Shown: positions 1-9,770 of the stretch, piece by piece | Layout: every line of letters starts with the position of its first letter | Position numbering within the stretch: the stretch's first letter is position 1 | From: Clostridiaceae bacterium | GTDB taxonomy: Bacteria > Bacillota > Clostridia > Oscillospirales > Acutalibacteraceae | DNA length: 64,000 nt | Direction of reading: 5' to 3' | Assembly (NCBI GenBank): GCA_016285645.1 | Contig: JAEERC010000045.1 | Location: 41,961 to 105,960 of the forward strand | Program-made: the position numbers and the translations under genes | The notes under the pieces: model-generated | Database searches by the model: none | The model's input: the letters and a program-made list of their open reading frames with translations, nothing else | Told to the model about the DNA's origin: nothing

Positions 1-568
1 GACCTACACGGATGTTCTCGACTGTGTAGTTTACCTTTAAAGTAGGTGAGTAGATAGAGTCTATTGCAATAACGCCGATTGCGGGCTGTAAAATCTGCTT
101 GTTCTTTTCGGCAGAAACATAGCCCCTGCCTTTGTCGCAGGTGATTTCCATATTGACGCGGGCATCGGAATTAAGTGATGCAATATGGAGGTCAGGGTTC
201 AGAATCTCCACTTCCGAATCGGTCTGGATACTGCCGGCTGTTATCTCACATTCACCGGCGGCGCTTATATAAAGTGTCTTGGGCATATCCGAATGGATTT
301 TGAGGATGACGTTCTTGAGGTTAAGAACTATCTCCGTGACATCTTCCTTGACGCCGGGGATTGTTGTGAACTCATGCTGCACGCCGTCAATCTTTACAGA
401 TGTGATCGCGTAGCCGGGAAGGGATGAAAGAAGAACTCTGCGAAGGCTGTTGCCTAATGTTCCTCCGTAACCTCTTTCGAGAGGTTCCACCACAAACTTT
501 CCGTATGAGTTGTCCTCTGAGAGTTCGGCAGTTTCTATTCCGGGCTTTTCTATTCTTGTCTCAACCAT
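1..568 (-). CDS. rpoA: RNA polymerase alpha subunit (partial, N-terminal part)
   Basis: Alpha subunit that dimerises to nucleate RNA polymerase assembly. The frame opens at an ATG at 568 behind a GGAGG site and runs off the left edge of the window, so about 189 N-terminal codons are visible and the C-terminal DNA-binding domain is missing. Family-typical segments are visible: the start MVETRIEKP, then [22 protein letters not shown], the alpha N-terminal assembly region. It follows rpsD, as in most Firmicutes alpha operons, and rplQ would be expected beyond the edge. Identification is secure; the 3' end is not visible. Confidence 0.95.
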   Translation of the reverse strand, partial: MVETRIEKPGIETAELSEDNSYGKFVVEPLERGYGGTLGNSLRRVLLSSLPGYAITSVKIDGVQHEFTTIPGVKEDVTEIVLNLKNVILKIHSDMPKTLYISAAGECEITAGSIQTDSEVEILNPDLHIASLNSDARVNMEITCDKGRGYVSAEKNKQILQPAIGVIAIDSIYSPTLKVNYTVENIRVG

Positions 569-646
569 GTGAAAAACCTCCTTTTAAAATGCAGGCGGAA
601 TGCCTGTTGATAAATGAGCGATTCAAAAAGAGCGTGAAAAACGCTA

Positions 647-1246
647 TTATTTTGAATACAACTCGACGATAAGATGCTCTTCAACAGGATAATCGATGTC
701 TTCGCGTGTGGGCATGGCAACGATTTTTCCTGTGTAGTCGTCAGTCTTCTCAATCCAACCGGGAACAAGAGCGATGGGAGCATTTTCGCCTGTCAGTTCT
801 GCAAAGACGGGCTTCTTTCTGCTGTTCTCGCTGATTGCTACCACCTCACCGGGCTTAACCTGATAAGAAGGAATGTCAACGCGCTTGCCGTTGATGACGA
901 AGTGACCGTGTGTTACGAGCTGACGAGCCTGACGGCGGGTAGCCGCGAAACCGAGACGGAAAACAACATTGTCAAGACGACGCTCGCAGAGAACAAGAAG
1001 GTTTTCACCTGCTTTGCCCTGCATCTTTGTAGCTCTCTCATAATATGAATAGAACTGTTTTTCAAGCATGCCGTATATGAACTTTACCTTCTGCTTTTCA
1101 TCGAGCTGCTTGGCGTACTCTGATTTCTTTCTTCTCATCTGACCCTTGGGGTTACGGGTTGTTTCCTTGTTTTTGTAACCCATAACAGCAGGAGAGATGC
1201 CGAGCGCCTTGCAACGCTTTGCAATAGGCTGCATATTTCTTGCCAT
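647..1246 (-). CDS. rpsD: 30S ribosomal protein S4
   Basis: Primary 16S rRNA-binding protein of the small subunit. It has 199 residues, the usual length, with the N-terminal S4 domain and then the S4 RNA-binding motif near residues 90-150 (RRLDNVVFRLGFAATRRQA, GHFVINGKRVDIPS). Only one cysteine remains in the N-terminal region where zinc-binding S4 forms carry four, so this is the C-minus type. It lies between rpsK and rpoA; in E. coli S4 represses this part of the alpha operon, but nothing in the sequence here shows that. Confidence 0.97.
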   Translation of the reverse strand: MARNMQPIAKRCKALGISPAVMGYKNKETTRNPKGQMRRKKSEYAKQLDEKQKVKFIYGMLEKQFYSYYERATKMQGKAGENLLVLCERRLDNVVFRLGFAATRRQARQLVTHGHFVINGKRVDIPSYQVKPGEVVAISENSRKKPVFAELTGENAPIALVPGWIEKTDDYTGKIVAMPTREDIDYPVEEHLIVELYSK

Positions 1247-1269
1247 ATTCTGTATCCTCCTTCTTGCGG

Positions 1270-1671
1270 TTATACGCGTCTTCTCTTGGGCGGGCGGCAG
1301 CCGTTATGAGGAATGGGAGTAACATCTTTGATAAGAGTTACATCGAGTCCTGCGGTCTGGAGCGCTCTGATAGCCGCTTCACGACCCTGGCCGGGGCCTT
1401 TTACGAAAACTTCTACGGTCTTCATACCGTGCTCGATAGCCGCTTTCGCTGCTACTTCAGCCGCGGTCTGCGCTGCGAAGGGAGTGGACTTTTTGGAGCC
1501 CCTGAAGCCCATTTCACCGGCGCTTGCCCATGAAACCGCGTTGCCCTGAGTATCGGTGATGGTTACGATGGTGTTGTTAAAGGTGGACTGAATATGAGCT
1601 GCGCCGCGTTCAATCATCTTACGCTCACGGCGTTTGCGTGAACCGGCTGTTTTTTTCTGAACTTTAGCCAT
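1270..1671 (-). CDS. rpsK: 30S ribosomal protein S11
   Basis: Platform protein of the small subunit that contacts 16S rRNA near the decoding region. The 133 residues include the conserved [15 protein letters not shown] segment and the closing [11 protein letters not shown] tail that defines the family. It starts 15 bases after rpsM stops and has a GGAGGATATT ribosome site. Normal length and position in the alpha operon. Confidence 0.97.
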   Translation of the reverse strand: MAKVQKKTAGSRKRRERKMIERGAAHIQSTFNNTIVTITDTQGNAVSWASAGEMGFRGSKKSTPFAAQTAAEVAAKAAIEHGMKTVEVFVKGPGQGREAAIRALQTAGLDVTLIKDVTPIPHNGCRPPKRRRV

Positions 1672-1686
1672 AATATCCTCCTTGTG

Positions 1687-2055
1687 TTACTTCTTCTTAT
1701 TCGCGATGGTCTTCTTGGGACCCTTGCGTGTTCTTGCGTTTGTTTTGGAACGCTGGCCTCTTACGGGGAGACCCTTGCGGTGACGCACACCGCGGTAGCA
1801 TCCGATTTCAATGAGTCTCTTGATGTCGAACGCAGTTTCTCTGCGAAGGTCACCTTCAACCTTTACGTTGTGGTCGATATATTCACGAAGCTTGGAAATA
1901 TCGTCCTCGGTAAGGTCCTTGACTCTTGTATCGGGATTAACGCCTGTTGCTGCTATAATGTCAGTTGCGGTTTTGCGACCTATGCCGAAGATATAAGTGA
2001 GAGCGATCTCTATTCTTTTATCTCTGGGAAGGTCAACGCCTGATATACGCGCCAT
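1687..2055 (-). CDS. rpsM: 30S ribosomal protein S13
   Basis: Head protein of the small subunit that bridges to the large subunit and contacts P-site tRNA. The 122 residues start [19 protein letters not shown], contain the helix-hairpin-helix [13 protein letters not shown], and end in the basic tail ([15 protein letters not shown]) that reaches the decoding site. It follows rpmJ as in other Firmicutes. Nothing unusual. Confidence 0.97.
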   Translation of the reverse strand: MARISGVDLPRDKRIEIALTYIFGIGRKTATDIIAATGVNPDTRVKDLTEDDISKLREYIDHNVKVEGDLRRETAFDIKRLIEIGCYRGVRHRKGLPVRGQRSKTNARTRKGPKKTIANKKK

Positions 2056-2092
2056 TTGTCAGTTGCACCTCCAATAAATGGTTTGCGTCGGA

Positions 2093-2206
2093 TTAACCCT
2101 GACGCTGCTTGTGCTTGGGATTTTCACAGATAACCATTACTCTTCCCTTGCGTTTGATAATCTTGCATTTTTCGCACATTTTTTTGACAGAAGGTCTGAC
2201 TTTCAT
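2093..2206 (-). CDS. rpmJ: 50S ribosomal protein L36, zinc-binding type
   Basis: The 37-residue frame starts at the ATG at 2206 and stops at TAA 2093-2095. It reads [17 protein letters not shown] and ends NPKHKQRQG. The CxxC pair, a later Cys and a His make the zinc ribbon of the C-plus form of L36. A GGAGG ribosome site lies just upstream, and the gene sits between infA and rpsM, its normal place. Short length alone keeps it out of ordinary ORF lists. Confidence 0.95.
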   Translation of the reverse strand: MKVRPSVKKMCEKCKIIKRKGRVMVICENPKHKQRQG

Positions 2207-2223
2207 AATAGAATACCTCCTTA

Positions 2224-2442
2224 TTACTTTGAACGCCATGTGATGCGGCCCTTGGTAAGGTCGTATGGCGACATTTCGACCGTTACTTTATCACCGGGGA
2301 GAATCTTTATATAATTCATTCTCAGCTTGCCGGAAATATGAGCCAGTATTCTGTGACCGTTTTCCAATTCAACCTGGAAGGTTGCGTTGGGAAGTGATTC
2401 AACTACCGTACCCTCGATTTCGATCATATCCTGTTTGGACAT
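2224..2442 (-). CDS. infA: Translation initiation factor IF-1
   Basis: Small OB-fold factor that occupies the ribosomal A site during initiation. The 72 residues begin [15 protein letters not shown] and contain the typical [17 protein letters not shown] and ITWRSK segments. Its ATG overlaps the stop of the upstream KOW gene as TAATG, so the two are probably translationally coupled. Confidence 0.97.
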   Translation of the reverse strand: MSKQDMIEIEGTVVESLPNATFQVELENGHRILAHISGKLRMNYIKILPGDKVTVEMSPYDLTKGRITWRSK

Positions 2443-2702
2443 TACATTACCTCCGTTTCACGTGCGCTCACCTGCGCGAGCGCCTTTCTCAGCGCCCGGT
2501 TTGTTGCGAGCTTTTCTTCCCCGAGCCGTATATCAAGGGCTCTGAGGTGCTTTACGTTCTTCAATTTAGGCCTTTCGACAGGCCGTTCCTTGCCGTCACA
2601 CACGAGAACGCCTTTTTCGCTGACTCCGGTTACAGCCAGGAGTCTGCCTTTGTCGCGCCCCGCGAGTGAAACCACAACTCTGCCACATTCAAGCAGTTCC
2701 AT
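2442..2702 (-). CDS. KOW-domain RNA-binding protein (L14e/L27e-like)
   Basis: An 86-residue protein with an N-terminal KOW-like segment ([18 protein letters not shown]) resembling archaeal/eukaryotic L14e/L27e proteins. The rest is basic and probably helical. Such genes are known between map and infA in Clostridia, and the role is not settled; ribosome association or RNA binding is inferred from the domain and the operon. It starts 3 bases after map ends and overlaps infA by one base. Confidence 0.8.
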   Translation of the reverse strand: MELLECGRVVVSLAGRDKGRLLAVTGVSEKGVLVCDGKERPVERPKLKNVKHLRALDIRLGEEKLATNRALRKALAQVSARETEVM

Positions 2703-2705
2703 AAC

Positions 2706-3455
2706 TTACACCTTTGTAAGAATGACGGGACCGTCTTTCGTTATGGCGATTGTGTTCTCAAAATGAGCGGAAAGTTTGCCGTCTTTTGTTTTTATGGTCC
2801 ATCCGTCGGACAACTGCACAACCTCGTGGGTTCCCATATTTATCATGGGTTCAATCGCAATTGTCATTCCGGGAATCAACCTCTGACCTCGACCGGGGGT
2901 GCCGAAATTCGGTACGCTGGGGTCTTCATGCATTTGAGTGCCTACTCCGTGACCCGTAAAGGTGCGCACAACGGAGTAGCCTCTTTCCTCGCAATAGGAC
3001 TGAACAGCGTAAGCGATATCTCCGACCCTGTTGCCTGCGACAGCCGCTTCGATGCCTTTATAAAGCGCTTCTCTGGTGGTGTCGCTCAGCCGCTTTGCCT
3101 CGGGCGATATTTTACCCGCCGCAAAAGTGGCAGCATTGTCGCCGACATAACCCTTGTAGGTGGCGCCTATGTCAATACTGACAATGTCGCCCTCCTTCAC
3201 TGTTCTGCTCTTGCTCGGAATGCCGTGGATAACCACGTCGTTTATGGAAATGCATGTTGCAGCAGGGTACCCGTTGTAACCGAGAAATGTGGGATACGCT
3301 CCCGCGTCCTCGATGAATTTACGCGCTATGCGGTCAATTTCGAAAGTTGTTATTCCGGGCCTGACCGCCTCGCCTGCTGCTTTTAATGCTCCGGCTGCTA
3401 CGGCTCCCGCTTCTTTCATAAGCTGGAGCTCCTTGCTTGTTTTGAGCACTATCAT
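2706..3455 (-). CDS. map: Methionine aminopeptidase, type I
   Basis: Removes the initiator methionine from nascent proteins; a metal-dependent cytosolic enzyme. The 249 residues show the family metal ligands: the Asp pair around SIDIGATYKGYVGDNA, the His in FTGHGVG, and the Glu residues in AIEPM and HFENT. There is no N-terminal zinc finger, so this is the short bacterial form. It follows secY by only 18 bases, with no adk between them, unlike the common secY-adk-map order. Confidence 0.96.
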   Translation of the reverse strand: MIVLKTSKELQLMKEAGAVAAGALKAAGEAVRPGITTFEIDRIARKFIEDAGAYPTFLGYNGYPAATCISINDVVIHGIPSKSRTVKEGDIVSIDIGATYKGYVGDNAATFAAGKISPEAKRLSDTTREALYKGIEAAVAGNRVGDIAYAVQSYCEERGYSVVRTFTGHGVGTQMHEDPSVPNFGTPGRGQRLIPGMTIAIEPMINMGTHEVVQLSDGWTIKTKDGKLSAHFENTIAITKDGPVILTKV

Positions 3456-3473
3456 GCCTTATCCTCCGGTGGC

Positions 3474-4829
3474 TTAATCAAGGAAGCCTTTGTAGTGGCG
3501 CATCATCATCTGGCTCTCCAACTGTTTGAAGGTTTCAAGAGCAACGCCGACTACGATTATGATTGATGTACCGCCGAGTGAAATGTTCATTGTGGCACCC
3601 TCCTGCCAGAATCTGTTGAGGGCCCAGTTTGTGATAATCGAGAAGAGTATCGGGAACAGTGCGACAACGCTTAAAAGAAGAGCGCCGAGCAGAGTGATTC
3701 TCGAAAGAATCTTCGCGATGTAGTTGGCTGTGGGATCGCCGGGACGAATGCCGGGGATTGAGCCGCCGTTTTCACGGATGTTCTTGGACATTTCAATGGG
3801 GTTGTACTGGATTGTTGCGTAGAAATACGCAAAAGCGATGATAAGAATGAAGTAGATAATCGCATAGAACCAGTTGTCATTGCTGAACAGGTCGAAGAAT
3901 TTCTCCCAGCCGGTGCCGTTTGTTTTGGATGAGATGAACATTTCGACTGTCGGGGGCAGTGAAAGGATTGACGATGCGAAGATTATGGGCATAACACCGG
4001 ACATATTGACCTTGATCGGAATATGGGTGTTCTGACCGCCGTACATTTTACGGCCTACAACGCGCTTTGCGTACTGAACGGGAATTCTTCTCTCCGCGTT
4101 GTCCATCCATACGATGTAAGCAATCATAAGGATAAGAACAATCGCCACGAAGGGGGAGAGGAAGAGGTACGGACCGCCGCGGGAGATATAGCCCTGCTCA
4201 GGCCCGAAAAGCTGTGTGATAAGGGTGGGAAGACGGCTGACGATACCTGCGAAGAGGATTATCGAAATACCGTTTCCTATGCCGTTCTCATTGATGCGTT
4301 CACCGAGCCACATGATAATTGCGGTACCTGCGGTGAAGCAAGCGATGATAACGATTGCCTGGAAGAATGCCCAGAAACCGGTGTAATCGGTGCCGGAGGC
4401 GTTCTTTGTGAGATATCCGCCGCTTCTGAGATAGAAGAAATAGGCGGTACTCTGGAGAAGGCCTAAGCCGATAGTCACATAACGGGTTATGGACGCTATC
4501 TTTTTACGGCCTTCGGCGCCTTCGTTCTGGAGTCTTTCCAGCGCGGGAATAGCAACTGCGAGGAGCTGCATAATAATTGAACTGTTGATGTACGGTGTGA
4601 TTGACATTGCGAAAATCGTACCGTAGTTGAAAGCAGAACCGGTCATCATGTTGAGATAGTTCATAAAGGTTCCGGCGTTCTGGTCGGAAATGATACCGGC
4701 TTCCGCGATGTTAGTGAATGGTACGGGAATTGCTGAACCGAGACGGAAAATAAAGACTATAAGAGCTGTGAAGATAATCTTTTTACGCAGGTCGGCAATT
4801 TTCCACGCATTAACCAAAGTTTTAAGCAT
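3474..4829 (-). CDS. secY: Protein translocase subunit SecY
   Basis: Central channel of the Sec translocon, embedded in the cytoplasmic membrane. The 451 residues have about ten hydrophobic segments. The first follows KKIIFTALIVFIFRLGSAIPVP, and the conserved loop with QYAKRVVGRKMYGGQ and the segment PIEMSKNIRENGGSIPGIRPG are present. It begins two bases after rplO stops. This is the export route for the many signal-peptide proteins encoded further right in the window. Confidence 0.97.
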   Translation of the reverse strand: MLKTLVNAWKIADLRKKIIFTALIVFIFRLGSAIPVPFTNIAEAGIISDQNAGTFMNYLNMMTGSAFNYGTIFAMSITPYINSSIIMQLLAVAIPALERLQNEGAEGRKKIASITRYVTIGLGLLQSTAYFFYLRSGGYLTKNASGTDYTGFWAFFQAIVIIACFTAGTAIIMWLGERINENGIGNGISIILFAGIVSRLPTLITQLFGPEQGYISRGGPYLFLSPFVAIVLILMIAYIVWMDNAERRIPVQYAKRVVGRKMYGGQNTHIPIKVNMSGVMPIIFASSILSLPPTVEMFISSKTNGTGWEKFFDLFSNDNWFYAIIYFILIIAFAYFYATIQYNPIEMSKNIRENGGSIPGIRPGDPTANYIAKILSRITLLGALLLSVVALFPILFSIITNWALNRFWQEGATMNISLGGTSIIIVVGVALETFKQLESQMMMRHYKGFLD

Positions 4830-4831
4830 GC

Positions 4832-5272
4832 TCAGATTACCTCTGCCTTTCCTCCGGCAGCTTCAATCTTGGATTTCGCGGAATCTGAAAAAGCATTTGC
4901 CTGAACGGTGAGCTTCTTCGTGATTTCGCCATTACCCAAAATTTTAACGCCGTCCAATGTCTTTTTAACTATTCCCTTTTCTACAAGAGTTTCAACAGTA
5001 ACGGTTTCGCCGTCGTTGAAAGCGTCGAGCGCAGAAATGTTTACTATGGCATATTCTGTGCCGAAAATGTTGTTAAATCCTCTCTTGGGGACACGTCTCT
5101 GAAGGGGCATCTGACCGCCTTCAAAACCGGCTCTCATACCTCTGCCTGCACGCGCGAGCTGACCCTTGTGGCCTTTACCGGCTGTTTTGCCCTGGCCTGA
5201 AGCGGGGCCGCGGCCGATGCGCTTGCGTTCCTTGGTTGAACCGGGAGCGGGTGAAAGATCGTGCAACTTCAT
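4832..5272 (-). CDS. rplO: 50S ribosomal protein L15
   Basis: Late-assembly large-subunit protein with a glycine-rich, basic N-terminal extension that threads through 23S rRNA. The 146 residues start [22 protein letters not shown], and the family motif [18 protein letters not shown] is present. It shares one base with the stop of rpmD, which suggests coupled translation. Confidence 0.97.
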   Translation of the reverse strand: MKLHDLSPAPGSTKERKRIGRGPASGQGKTAGKGHKGQLARAGRGMRAGFEGGQMPLQRRVPKRGFNNIFGTEYAIVNISALDAFNDGETVTVETLVEKGIVKKTLDGVKILGNGEITKKLTVQANAFSDSAKSKIEAAGGKAEVI

Positions 5273-5463
5273 TAGTCTGCACCTCCTTGCTTGGCTTCGC
5301 TGACTTCGATGAGATGTGAAACCTTTCTCACCTTGCCCTGCGTTGCGGGGATGTCGGGCTGAACCGAAACATCGCCGATTCTGTAAAGACCAAGTGAATG
5401 GACGGTGTCAATCTGAGGTTTGGTGCTTCCAATAAGGCTTTTTACAAGCTTTACCTGAATCAT
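5272..5463 (-). CDS. rpmD: 50S ribosomal protein L30
   Basis: Small large-subunit protein of 63 residues, with the family segment [20 protein letters not shown] followed by GLYRIG. It sits between rpsE and rplO, its normal place in the spc operon, and overlaps rplO by one base. The C-terminal end is slightly longer than in E. coli but not unusual for Firmicutes. Confidence 0.96.
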   Translation of the reverse strand: MIQVKLVKSLIGSTKPQIDTVHSLGLYRIGDVSVQPDIPATQGKVRKVSHLIEVSEAKQGGAD

Positions 5464-5478
5464 AACTGTACACCCTCC

Positions 5479-5979
5479 TTAACCTAATATTTCTTTTGCG
5501 GTTTTGCCGCGGATGGCGGCAACTTCTTCAACAGTACGAAGGGACTGAAGACCCTGTATTGTTGCCCTGACTACGTTGCAGGGATTATTTGAACGAAGCG
5601 CCTTGGAACGGATGTCTTTAATGCCAACCGTTTCAACAACCGCACGGACGGGACCGCCGGCGATAACGCCGGTACCGGGGGCGGCGGGTTTGAGAAGAAC
5701 TACGCCTGCGCCGTATTTGCCCGTAACTTCGTGGGGGATTGTTGTACCCTTGAGAGAAACCTGGATAAGGTTTTTCTTGGCGTCTTCAATACCCTTGCGG
5801 ATAGCATCGGGAACTTCGCCCGATTTGCCGAGTCCGAAGCCGATAATGCCGTTTCCGTCGCCTACGACTACGAGAGCCGAGAACTTGGAGATACGGCCGC
5901 CCTTTACGGTTTTGGAAACACGGTTAATGGCTACCACGCGTTCGGTAAGTTCATATGCTGAAGCATCTAATTTAGCCAA
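5479..5979 (-). CDS. rpsE: 30S ribosomal protein S5
   Basis: Small-subunit protein at the mRNA entry side that affects decoding fidelity. The 166 residues include the double-stranded RNA-binding-like domain ([19 protein letters not shown]) and the C-terminal segment [21 protein letters not shown]. Normal length and position after rplR. Confidence 0.97.
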   Translation of the reverse strand: MAKLDASAYELTERVVAINRVSKTVKGGRISKFSALVVVGDGNGIIGFGLGKSGEVPDAIRKGIEDAKKNLIQVSLKGTTIPHEVTGKYGAGVVLLKPAAPGTGVIAGGPVRAVVETVGIKDIRSKALRSNNPCNVVRATIQGLQSLRTVEEVAAIRGKTAKEILG

Positions 5980-5997
5980 CTTTATTTCCTCCCCTTC

Positions 5998-6357
5998 TTA
6001 GAACTTGAGGCCGCCCTCACGGGCGCCTTCGGCCAGTTCCTGAACACGGCCGTGATAAATGTAACCGCCACGGTCAAAAACAACTTCCGTTATGCCTTTG
6101 TCTGCGGCGCGCTTTGCCAATGTTTCGCCCACTTTGTGAGCTGCAGTTTTGTTTCCGCCGTAATCCTCGAAATCTTTTTCAACAGTTGATGCCGAAACAA
6201 GTGTAACACCGTTTACGTCATCTATTAACTGAGCGTAGATATGCTGGAGGGAGCGGAACACATTAAGGCGAGGACATTCGGCAGTGCCGGATATCTTTGC
6301 GCGGACTCTTTTATGGCGAGTCGCTCTGGCCTTGTTGCTGTCCGGTCTGTTAACCAT
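5998..6357 (-). CDS. rplR: 50S ribosomal protein L18
   Basis: 5S rRNA-binding protein of the central protuberance. The 119 residues have the basic N-terminus ([17 protein letters not shown]), the family core [18 protein letters not shown] and the end [22 protein letters not shown]. It lies 20 bases after rplF. No oddities. Confidence 0.97.
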   Translation of the reverse strand: MVNRPDSNKARATRHKRVRAKISGTAECPRLNVFRSLQHIYAQLIDDVNGVTLVSASTVEKDFEDYGGNKTAAHKVGETLAKRAADKGITEVVFDRGGYIYHGRVQELAEGAREGGLKF

Positions 6358-6377
6358 ATTTTTTCACTCCTTATATC

Positions 6378-6923
6378 TTATTTACCGCCCTTGCCGGCTT
6401 TGCCTTCCTTGCGGCGGATGTGTTCCTCGGCATACTTGATGCCTTTGCCCTTGTAGGGCTCGGGAGGACGTACTTCACGCACGTTGGCGGCGAACTGGCC
6501 GACTTTCTGCTTGTCGTAACCGCTGATAACGATTTTGTTGGGAGCGGGAACTTCTATCGTAATACCCTCGGGAGGGGTCATGGTGACGTCGTGTGAGTAA
6601 CCGACTTTGAGCACGAGGTTTTTGCCCGCGAGCTCGGCACGGTAACCGATACCGTTGATTTCAAGTTCCTTCTTGAAACTGTCGTTTACACCGACAACCA
6701 TGTTATTGATAAGAGACCTTGTAAGGCCGTGAAGGGCCTTGCTCTCGTTTGTGTCGTCGGGACGGGAAACGATTATCTCGTTGTCCTTCTTCTCGGCTGT
6801 GATTTTCTGGTGGATTGTTCTTGTAAGGGTGCCTTTTGAGCCCTTTACGGTGATTGTGCTGCCGTCAATCGTAACATCCACGCCTGCGGGGATAACAATA
6901 GGCTTTTTACCTATACGTGACAT
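6378..6923 (-). CDS. rplF: 50S ribosomal protein L6
   Basis: Large-subunit protein near the sarcin-ricin loop. The 181 residues form the usual two repeated domains. The start MSRIGKKPIVIPAGVDV and the family signature EPYKGKGIKYAEEHIRRKEGK near the end are clear. Expected order between rpsH and rplR. Confidence 0.97.
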   Translation of the reverse strand: MSRIGKKPIVIPAGVDVTIDGSTITVKGSKGTLTRTIHQKITAEKKDNEIIVSRPDDTNESKALHGLTRSLINNMVVGVNDSFKKELEINGIGYRAELAGKNLVLKVGYSHDVTMTPPEGITIEVPAPNKIVISGYDKQKVGQFAANVREVRPPEPYKGKGIKYAEEHIRRKEGKAGKGGK

Positions 6924-6937
6924 TCAACAGCACCTCC

Positions 6938-7336
6938 TTACCAGATAAATGCAAGAACTTCGCCGCCTACATTGGCCTTGCGAGCATCCTTGTCAGTCAT
7001 AACGCCTTTCGACGTTGAGAGGATTGCAATACCGATGCCCTTCATAACTCTGGGCATATCCTCACAATTTGTGTAAATTCTCAGGCCGGGCTTGGAAACT
7101 CTGCGGAGCCCCGTGATGACCTGTGACTTGTTGGGACCGTACTTGAGGGTGATTTCGATTATACCCTGCTTGCCGTCGTCCTCTACTTTAAAACCTTTTA
7201 TATAGCCCTCATCAACAAGAATCTGAGCAATCGCCTTCTTCATGTTGGATGCGGGGACTTTCACCGTGTCATGCTTTGCCGCATTGGCGTTGCGGATTCT
7301 TGTAAGCATATCAGCGATGGAATCAGTAATTTGCAT
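6938..7336 (-). CDS. rpsH: 30S ribosomal protein S8
   Basis: Central-domain 16S rRNA-binding protein; S8 also represses the spc operon in E. coli. The 132 residues start [15 protein letters not shown] and end in the family signature [22 protein letters not shown]. It follows rpsN and precedes rplF as usual. Confidence 0.97.
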   Translation of the reverse strand: MQITDSIADMLTRIRNANAAKHDTVKVPASNMKKAIAQILVDEGYIKGFKVEDDGKQGIIEITLKYGPNKSQVITGLRRVSKPGLRIYTNCEDMPRVMKGIGIAILSTSKGVMTDKDARKANVGGEVLAFIW

Positions 7337-7363
7337 ACTGTTAACCTCCTTTGCAACTGCTCA

Positions 7364-7549
7364 TTACCAGCTTGCTTTCTTAACGCCGGGAATCTGACCT
7401 GCGTGTGCCAACTCTCTGAAGCAGATACGGCACACTCCGTATTTACGGAGATAAGCGTGGGGTCTGCCGCAGATTTTGCATCTGTTGTAAGCTCTTGTCG
7501 AATACTTAGCGGGCCTTGCCTGCTTGACTTTCATTGATGTTTTAGCCAC
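7364..7549 (-). CDS. rpsN: 30S ribosomal protein S14, zinc type (S14Z)
   Basis: The 61-residue short form of S14 with a zinc ribbon: CKIC and, after the AYLRKYGV stretch, CRIC. Four cysteines mark the zinc-dependent type; the zinc-free paralog (S14b), which many Firmicutes keep for zinc starvation, is not in this window. It lies between rplE and rpsH. Confidence 0.96.
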   Translation of the reverse strand: MAKTSMKVKQARPAKYSTRAYNRCKICGRPHAYLRKYGVCRICFRELAHAGQIPGVKKASW

Positions 7550-7561
7550 GGTTTTCCCTCC

Positions 7562-8104
7562 TTATCTCGCGAACGGAGCGCCCATAAGTGCGAGGAGCTC
7601 GCGGGCCTCTTCGTCGGTGTTTGCTGTGGTGACAAAGCAGATATCCATGCCTCTGACCTTGTCAATCTTATCGTAATCGATTTCGGGGAATATCAGCTGT
7701 TCCTTGACGCCAACCGAATAGTTGCCCCTGCCGTCGAATGAGTTCGGGTTGATTCCTCTGAAGTCGCGCACTCTGGGGAGAGCGAGGTTGAAGAATCTGT
7801 CAACAAACTCGTACATTCTGTCGCCTCTGAGGGTGACCTTTGCGCCGATTGTCATACCTTCACGGAGCTTGAAGTTAGCAACTGATTTCTTTGCCTTGCA
7901 GAGAACGGGCTGCTGGCCTGTAATCTGCTTGAGGTCTGAAACTACCGCGTCGAGAACCTTCGCGTTGTCTCTTGCCTCACCGCAGGCAACGTTGATAACT
8001 ATTTTGTCAAGCTTGGGGATCTGCATGACGCTCTTGTACTCAAACTTCTTCATGAGTGCGGGCGCAACATCGTTAAGATACATTTCTTTTAATCTTGCTG
8101 CCAT
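7562..8104 (-). CDS. rplE: 50S ribosomal protein L5
   Basis: 5S rRNA-binding protein of the central protuberance that contacts P-site tRNA. I place the start at the ATG at 8104 (MAARLKEMY), which follows a GGGAG site and gives the usual length of 180 residues. An in-frame ATG at 8125 would add seven residues and has no ribosome site. Family segments [41 protein letters not shown] and [10 protein letters not shown] are present. Confidence 0.96.
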   Translation of the reverse strand: MAARLKEMYLNDVAPALMKKFEYKSVMQIPKLDKIVINVACGEARDNAKVLDAVVSDLKQITGQQPVLCKAKKSVANFKLREGMTIGAKVTLRGDRMYEFVDRFFNLALPRVRDFRGINPNSFDGRGNYSVGVKEQLIFPEIDYDKIDKVRGMDICFVTTANTDEEARELLALMGAPFAR

Positions 8105-8125
8105 GTTGTCATGTACTCCCTTCAA

Positions 8126-8452
8126 TTAAAATTCGGCGTTGCAGTCTGCCTTCTTGCAGACGCGGACCTTGTTGCCGTTTTTGTCGATTTTGTGGCCGAC
8201 TCTTGTGGGTCTGCCGCACTTGGGGCATACAAGCTGAACCTTATCGGCGTAGAGAGCGCTCTCCGCTTCGATAATTCCGCCGGGCTCGCCCATCTGTCTG
8301 GGTTTAACATGCTTCTTGACAATGTTGATACCCTCAACGATGACCTTGCCTTCGGAAGGGCTGACCTGCATTACTTTGCCCTTTGCGCCGCGATATTTGC
8401 CGTTGATGACAACGACTGTATCGCCTGTTTTAACATGAACCTTATTACTCAT
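8126..8452 (-). CDS. rplX: 50S ribosomal protein L24 with four-cysteine tail
   Basis: Assembly initiator of the large subunit. The 108 residues have an N-terminal KOW motif ([20 protein letters not shown]) and a C-terminal segment with CPKC and later a Cys pair spaced CKKADC. The four cysteines could form a zinc ribbon, known in part of the L24 family. Normal position between rplN and rplE. Confidence 0.96.
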   Translation of the reverse strand: MSNKVHVKTGDTVVVINGKYRGAKGKVMQVSPSEGKVIVEGINIVKKHVKPRQMGEPGGIIEAESALYADKVQLVCPKCGRPTRVGHKIDKNGNKVRVCKKADCNAEF

Positions 8453-8467
8453 CTTCGTACCTCCTGA

Positions 8468-8836
8468 TCAAAGCACTTCGGGAGCGAGGGAGAGGATTTT
8501 GAGATAATCCTTCTCACGAAGCTCTCTGGCTACGGGCCCAAAGATACGTGTGCCTCTGGGGTTCTTGTCTTCTTTTATGATAACGGCCGCATTTTCGTCG
8601 AAACGAATGTATGTGCCGTCTTCGCGGCGAAGACCTTTGGCTGTGCGAACCACAACCGCCTTGACAACTTCGCCTTTCTTTACAACGCCGCCGGGAGTTG
8701 CTTTTTTAACGGAAGCAACTATGACGTCGCCGATATTGGCATACCTCCTGCCGGAACCGCCGAGTACTCGGATACACATAATCTCCTTAGCACCGGTGTT
8801 ATCGGCAACCTTGAGGTAACTCTGTTGCTGTATCAC
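8468..8836 (-). CDS. rplN: 50S ribosomal protein L14
   Basis: Large-subunit protein that forms intersubunit bridges. The 122 residues begin [20 protein letters not shown] and contain the conserved [19 protein letters not shown] and [11 protein letters not shown]. Expected order after rpsQ. Confidence 0.98.
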   Translation of the reverse strand: MIQQQSYLKVADNTGAKEIMCIRVLGGSGRRYANIGDVIVASVKKATPGGVVKKGEVVKAVVVRTAKGLRREDGTYIRFDENAAVIIKEDKNPRGTRIFGPVARELREKDYLKILSLAPEVL

Positions 8837-8863
8837 AGTGTTTTCCTCCTTCTGTGTACCAAA

Positions 8864-9121
8864 TTATTTGGCTTTCTCAATAATTTCGACTACGCGCCAT
8901 CTCTTATCCTTTGAGACAGGACGAGTTTCCATAACAAGCACGCGGTCGCCGATTCCGCATTCGTTGTTTTCATCGTGTGCCTTAAGCTTGTATGTGCGGT
9001 TAACGATCTTTTTGTAAAGAGGATGACGGACCTTGTCCTTAACGGAAACGACAACGGTCTTATCCATCTTGTCGCTGGTTACAAGACCTACTCTGGTCTT
9101 TCTGAGGTTTCTTTCACTCAT
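8864..9121 (-). CDS. rpsQ: 30S ribosomal protein S17
   Basis: Early-assembly OB-fold protein of the small subunit. The 85 residues show [19 protein letters not shown] at the start and the family signature [21 protein letters not shown]. It follows rpmC by about 20 bases. Confidence 0.97.
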   Translation of the reverse strand: MSERNLRKTRVGLVTSDKMDKTVVVSVKDKVRHPLYKKIVNRTYKLKAHDENNECGIGDRVLVMETRPVSKDKRWRVVEIIEKAK

Positions 9122-9141
9122 TTAAATAAACCTCCCTTTCC

Positions 9142-9345
9142 TTACGAGTTAGAGCCGTGGAGTTCGATATCTCTCTGGACTGTCTTGATGCGAGCGATAT
9201 CCTTTTTGACGGCGCTGATTCTCATCGGGTTATCGAGCTGATTTACGGTCTGCTGGAAGCGCAGTTTGAAAAGCTCATCCTTTAATTCGAGAAGCTTAGC
9301 ATCCAGCTCTTGAGCGGAAAGGTTTCTGATTTCACTGGCTTTCAT
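9142..9345 (-). CDS. rpmC: 50S ribosomal protein L29
   Basis: Small helical-hairpin protein at the exit tunnel near the SRP and trigger-factor docking site. The 67 residues contain [19 protein letters not shown] and the signature [13 protein letters not shown]. Its ATG shares one base with the stop of rplP (TAATG). Confidence 0.96.
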   Translation of the reverse strand: MKASEIRNLSAQELDAKLLELKDELFKLRFQQTVNQLDNPMRISAVKKDIARIKTVQRDIELHGSNS

Positions 9346-9770
9346 TATTGCTCACCACCCGTTTCTTCTTTTCTTACGAACTTGCACTTGATGGGAAGCT
9401 TGTTGGCTGCAAGACGCATAGCTTCCTGTGCAAGACTCTCGTCAACACCGGCGATTTCAAACATGATTCTGCCGGGCTTTACTACTGCCACCCAGTATTC
9501 CGGTGAACCTTTACCTGAACCCATTCGGGTTTCAGCCGGTTTCTCGGTAATGGGCTTGTCGGGGAAGATTTTAATCCAGACCTGACCGCCACGCTTGATG
9601 TATCTTGTCATGGCAACACGGGCTGCTTCAATCTGATTTGAAGTAATCCATGCAGGTTCGAGAGCCATAAGACCGTAATCACCGTAGGTGACTGTATTGC
9701 CCTTATGAGCCTTACCTTTGAGTCTGCCTCTCTGTACTCTGCGGCGTTTTACACGCTTGGGCATTAACAT
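9345..9770 (-). CDS. rplP: 50S ribosomal protein L16
   Basis: Protein at the base of the central protuberance needed for A-site tRNA positioning. The 141 residues start [19 protein letters not shown] and contain [18 protein letters not shown] and [19 protein letters not shown], both family signatures. It overlaps rpsC and rpmC by one base each, indicating tight coupling. Confidence 0.97.
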   Translation of the reverse strand: MLMPKRVKRRRVQRGRLKGKAHKGNTVTYGDYGLMALEPAWITSNQIEAARVAMTRYIKRGGQVWIKIFPDKPITEKPAETRMGSGKGSPEYWVAVVKPGRIMFEIAGVDESLAQEAMRLAANKLPIKCKFVRKEETGGEQ

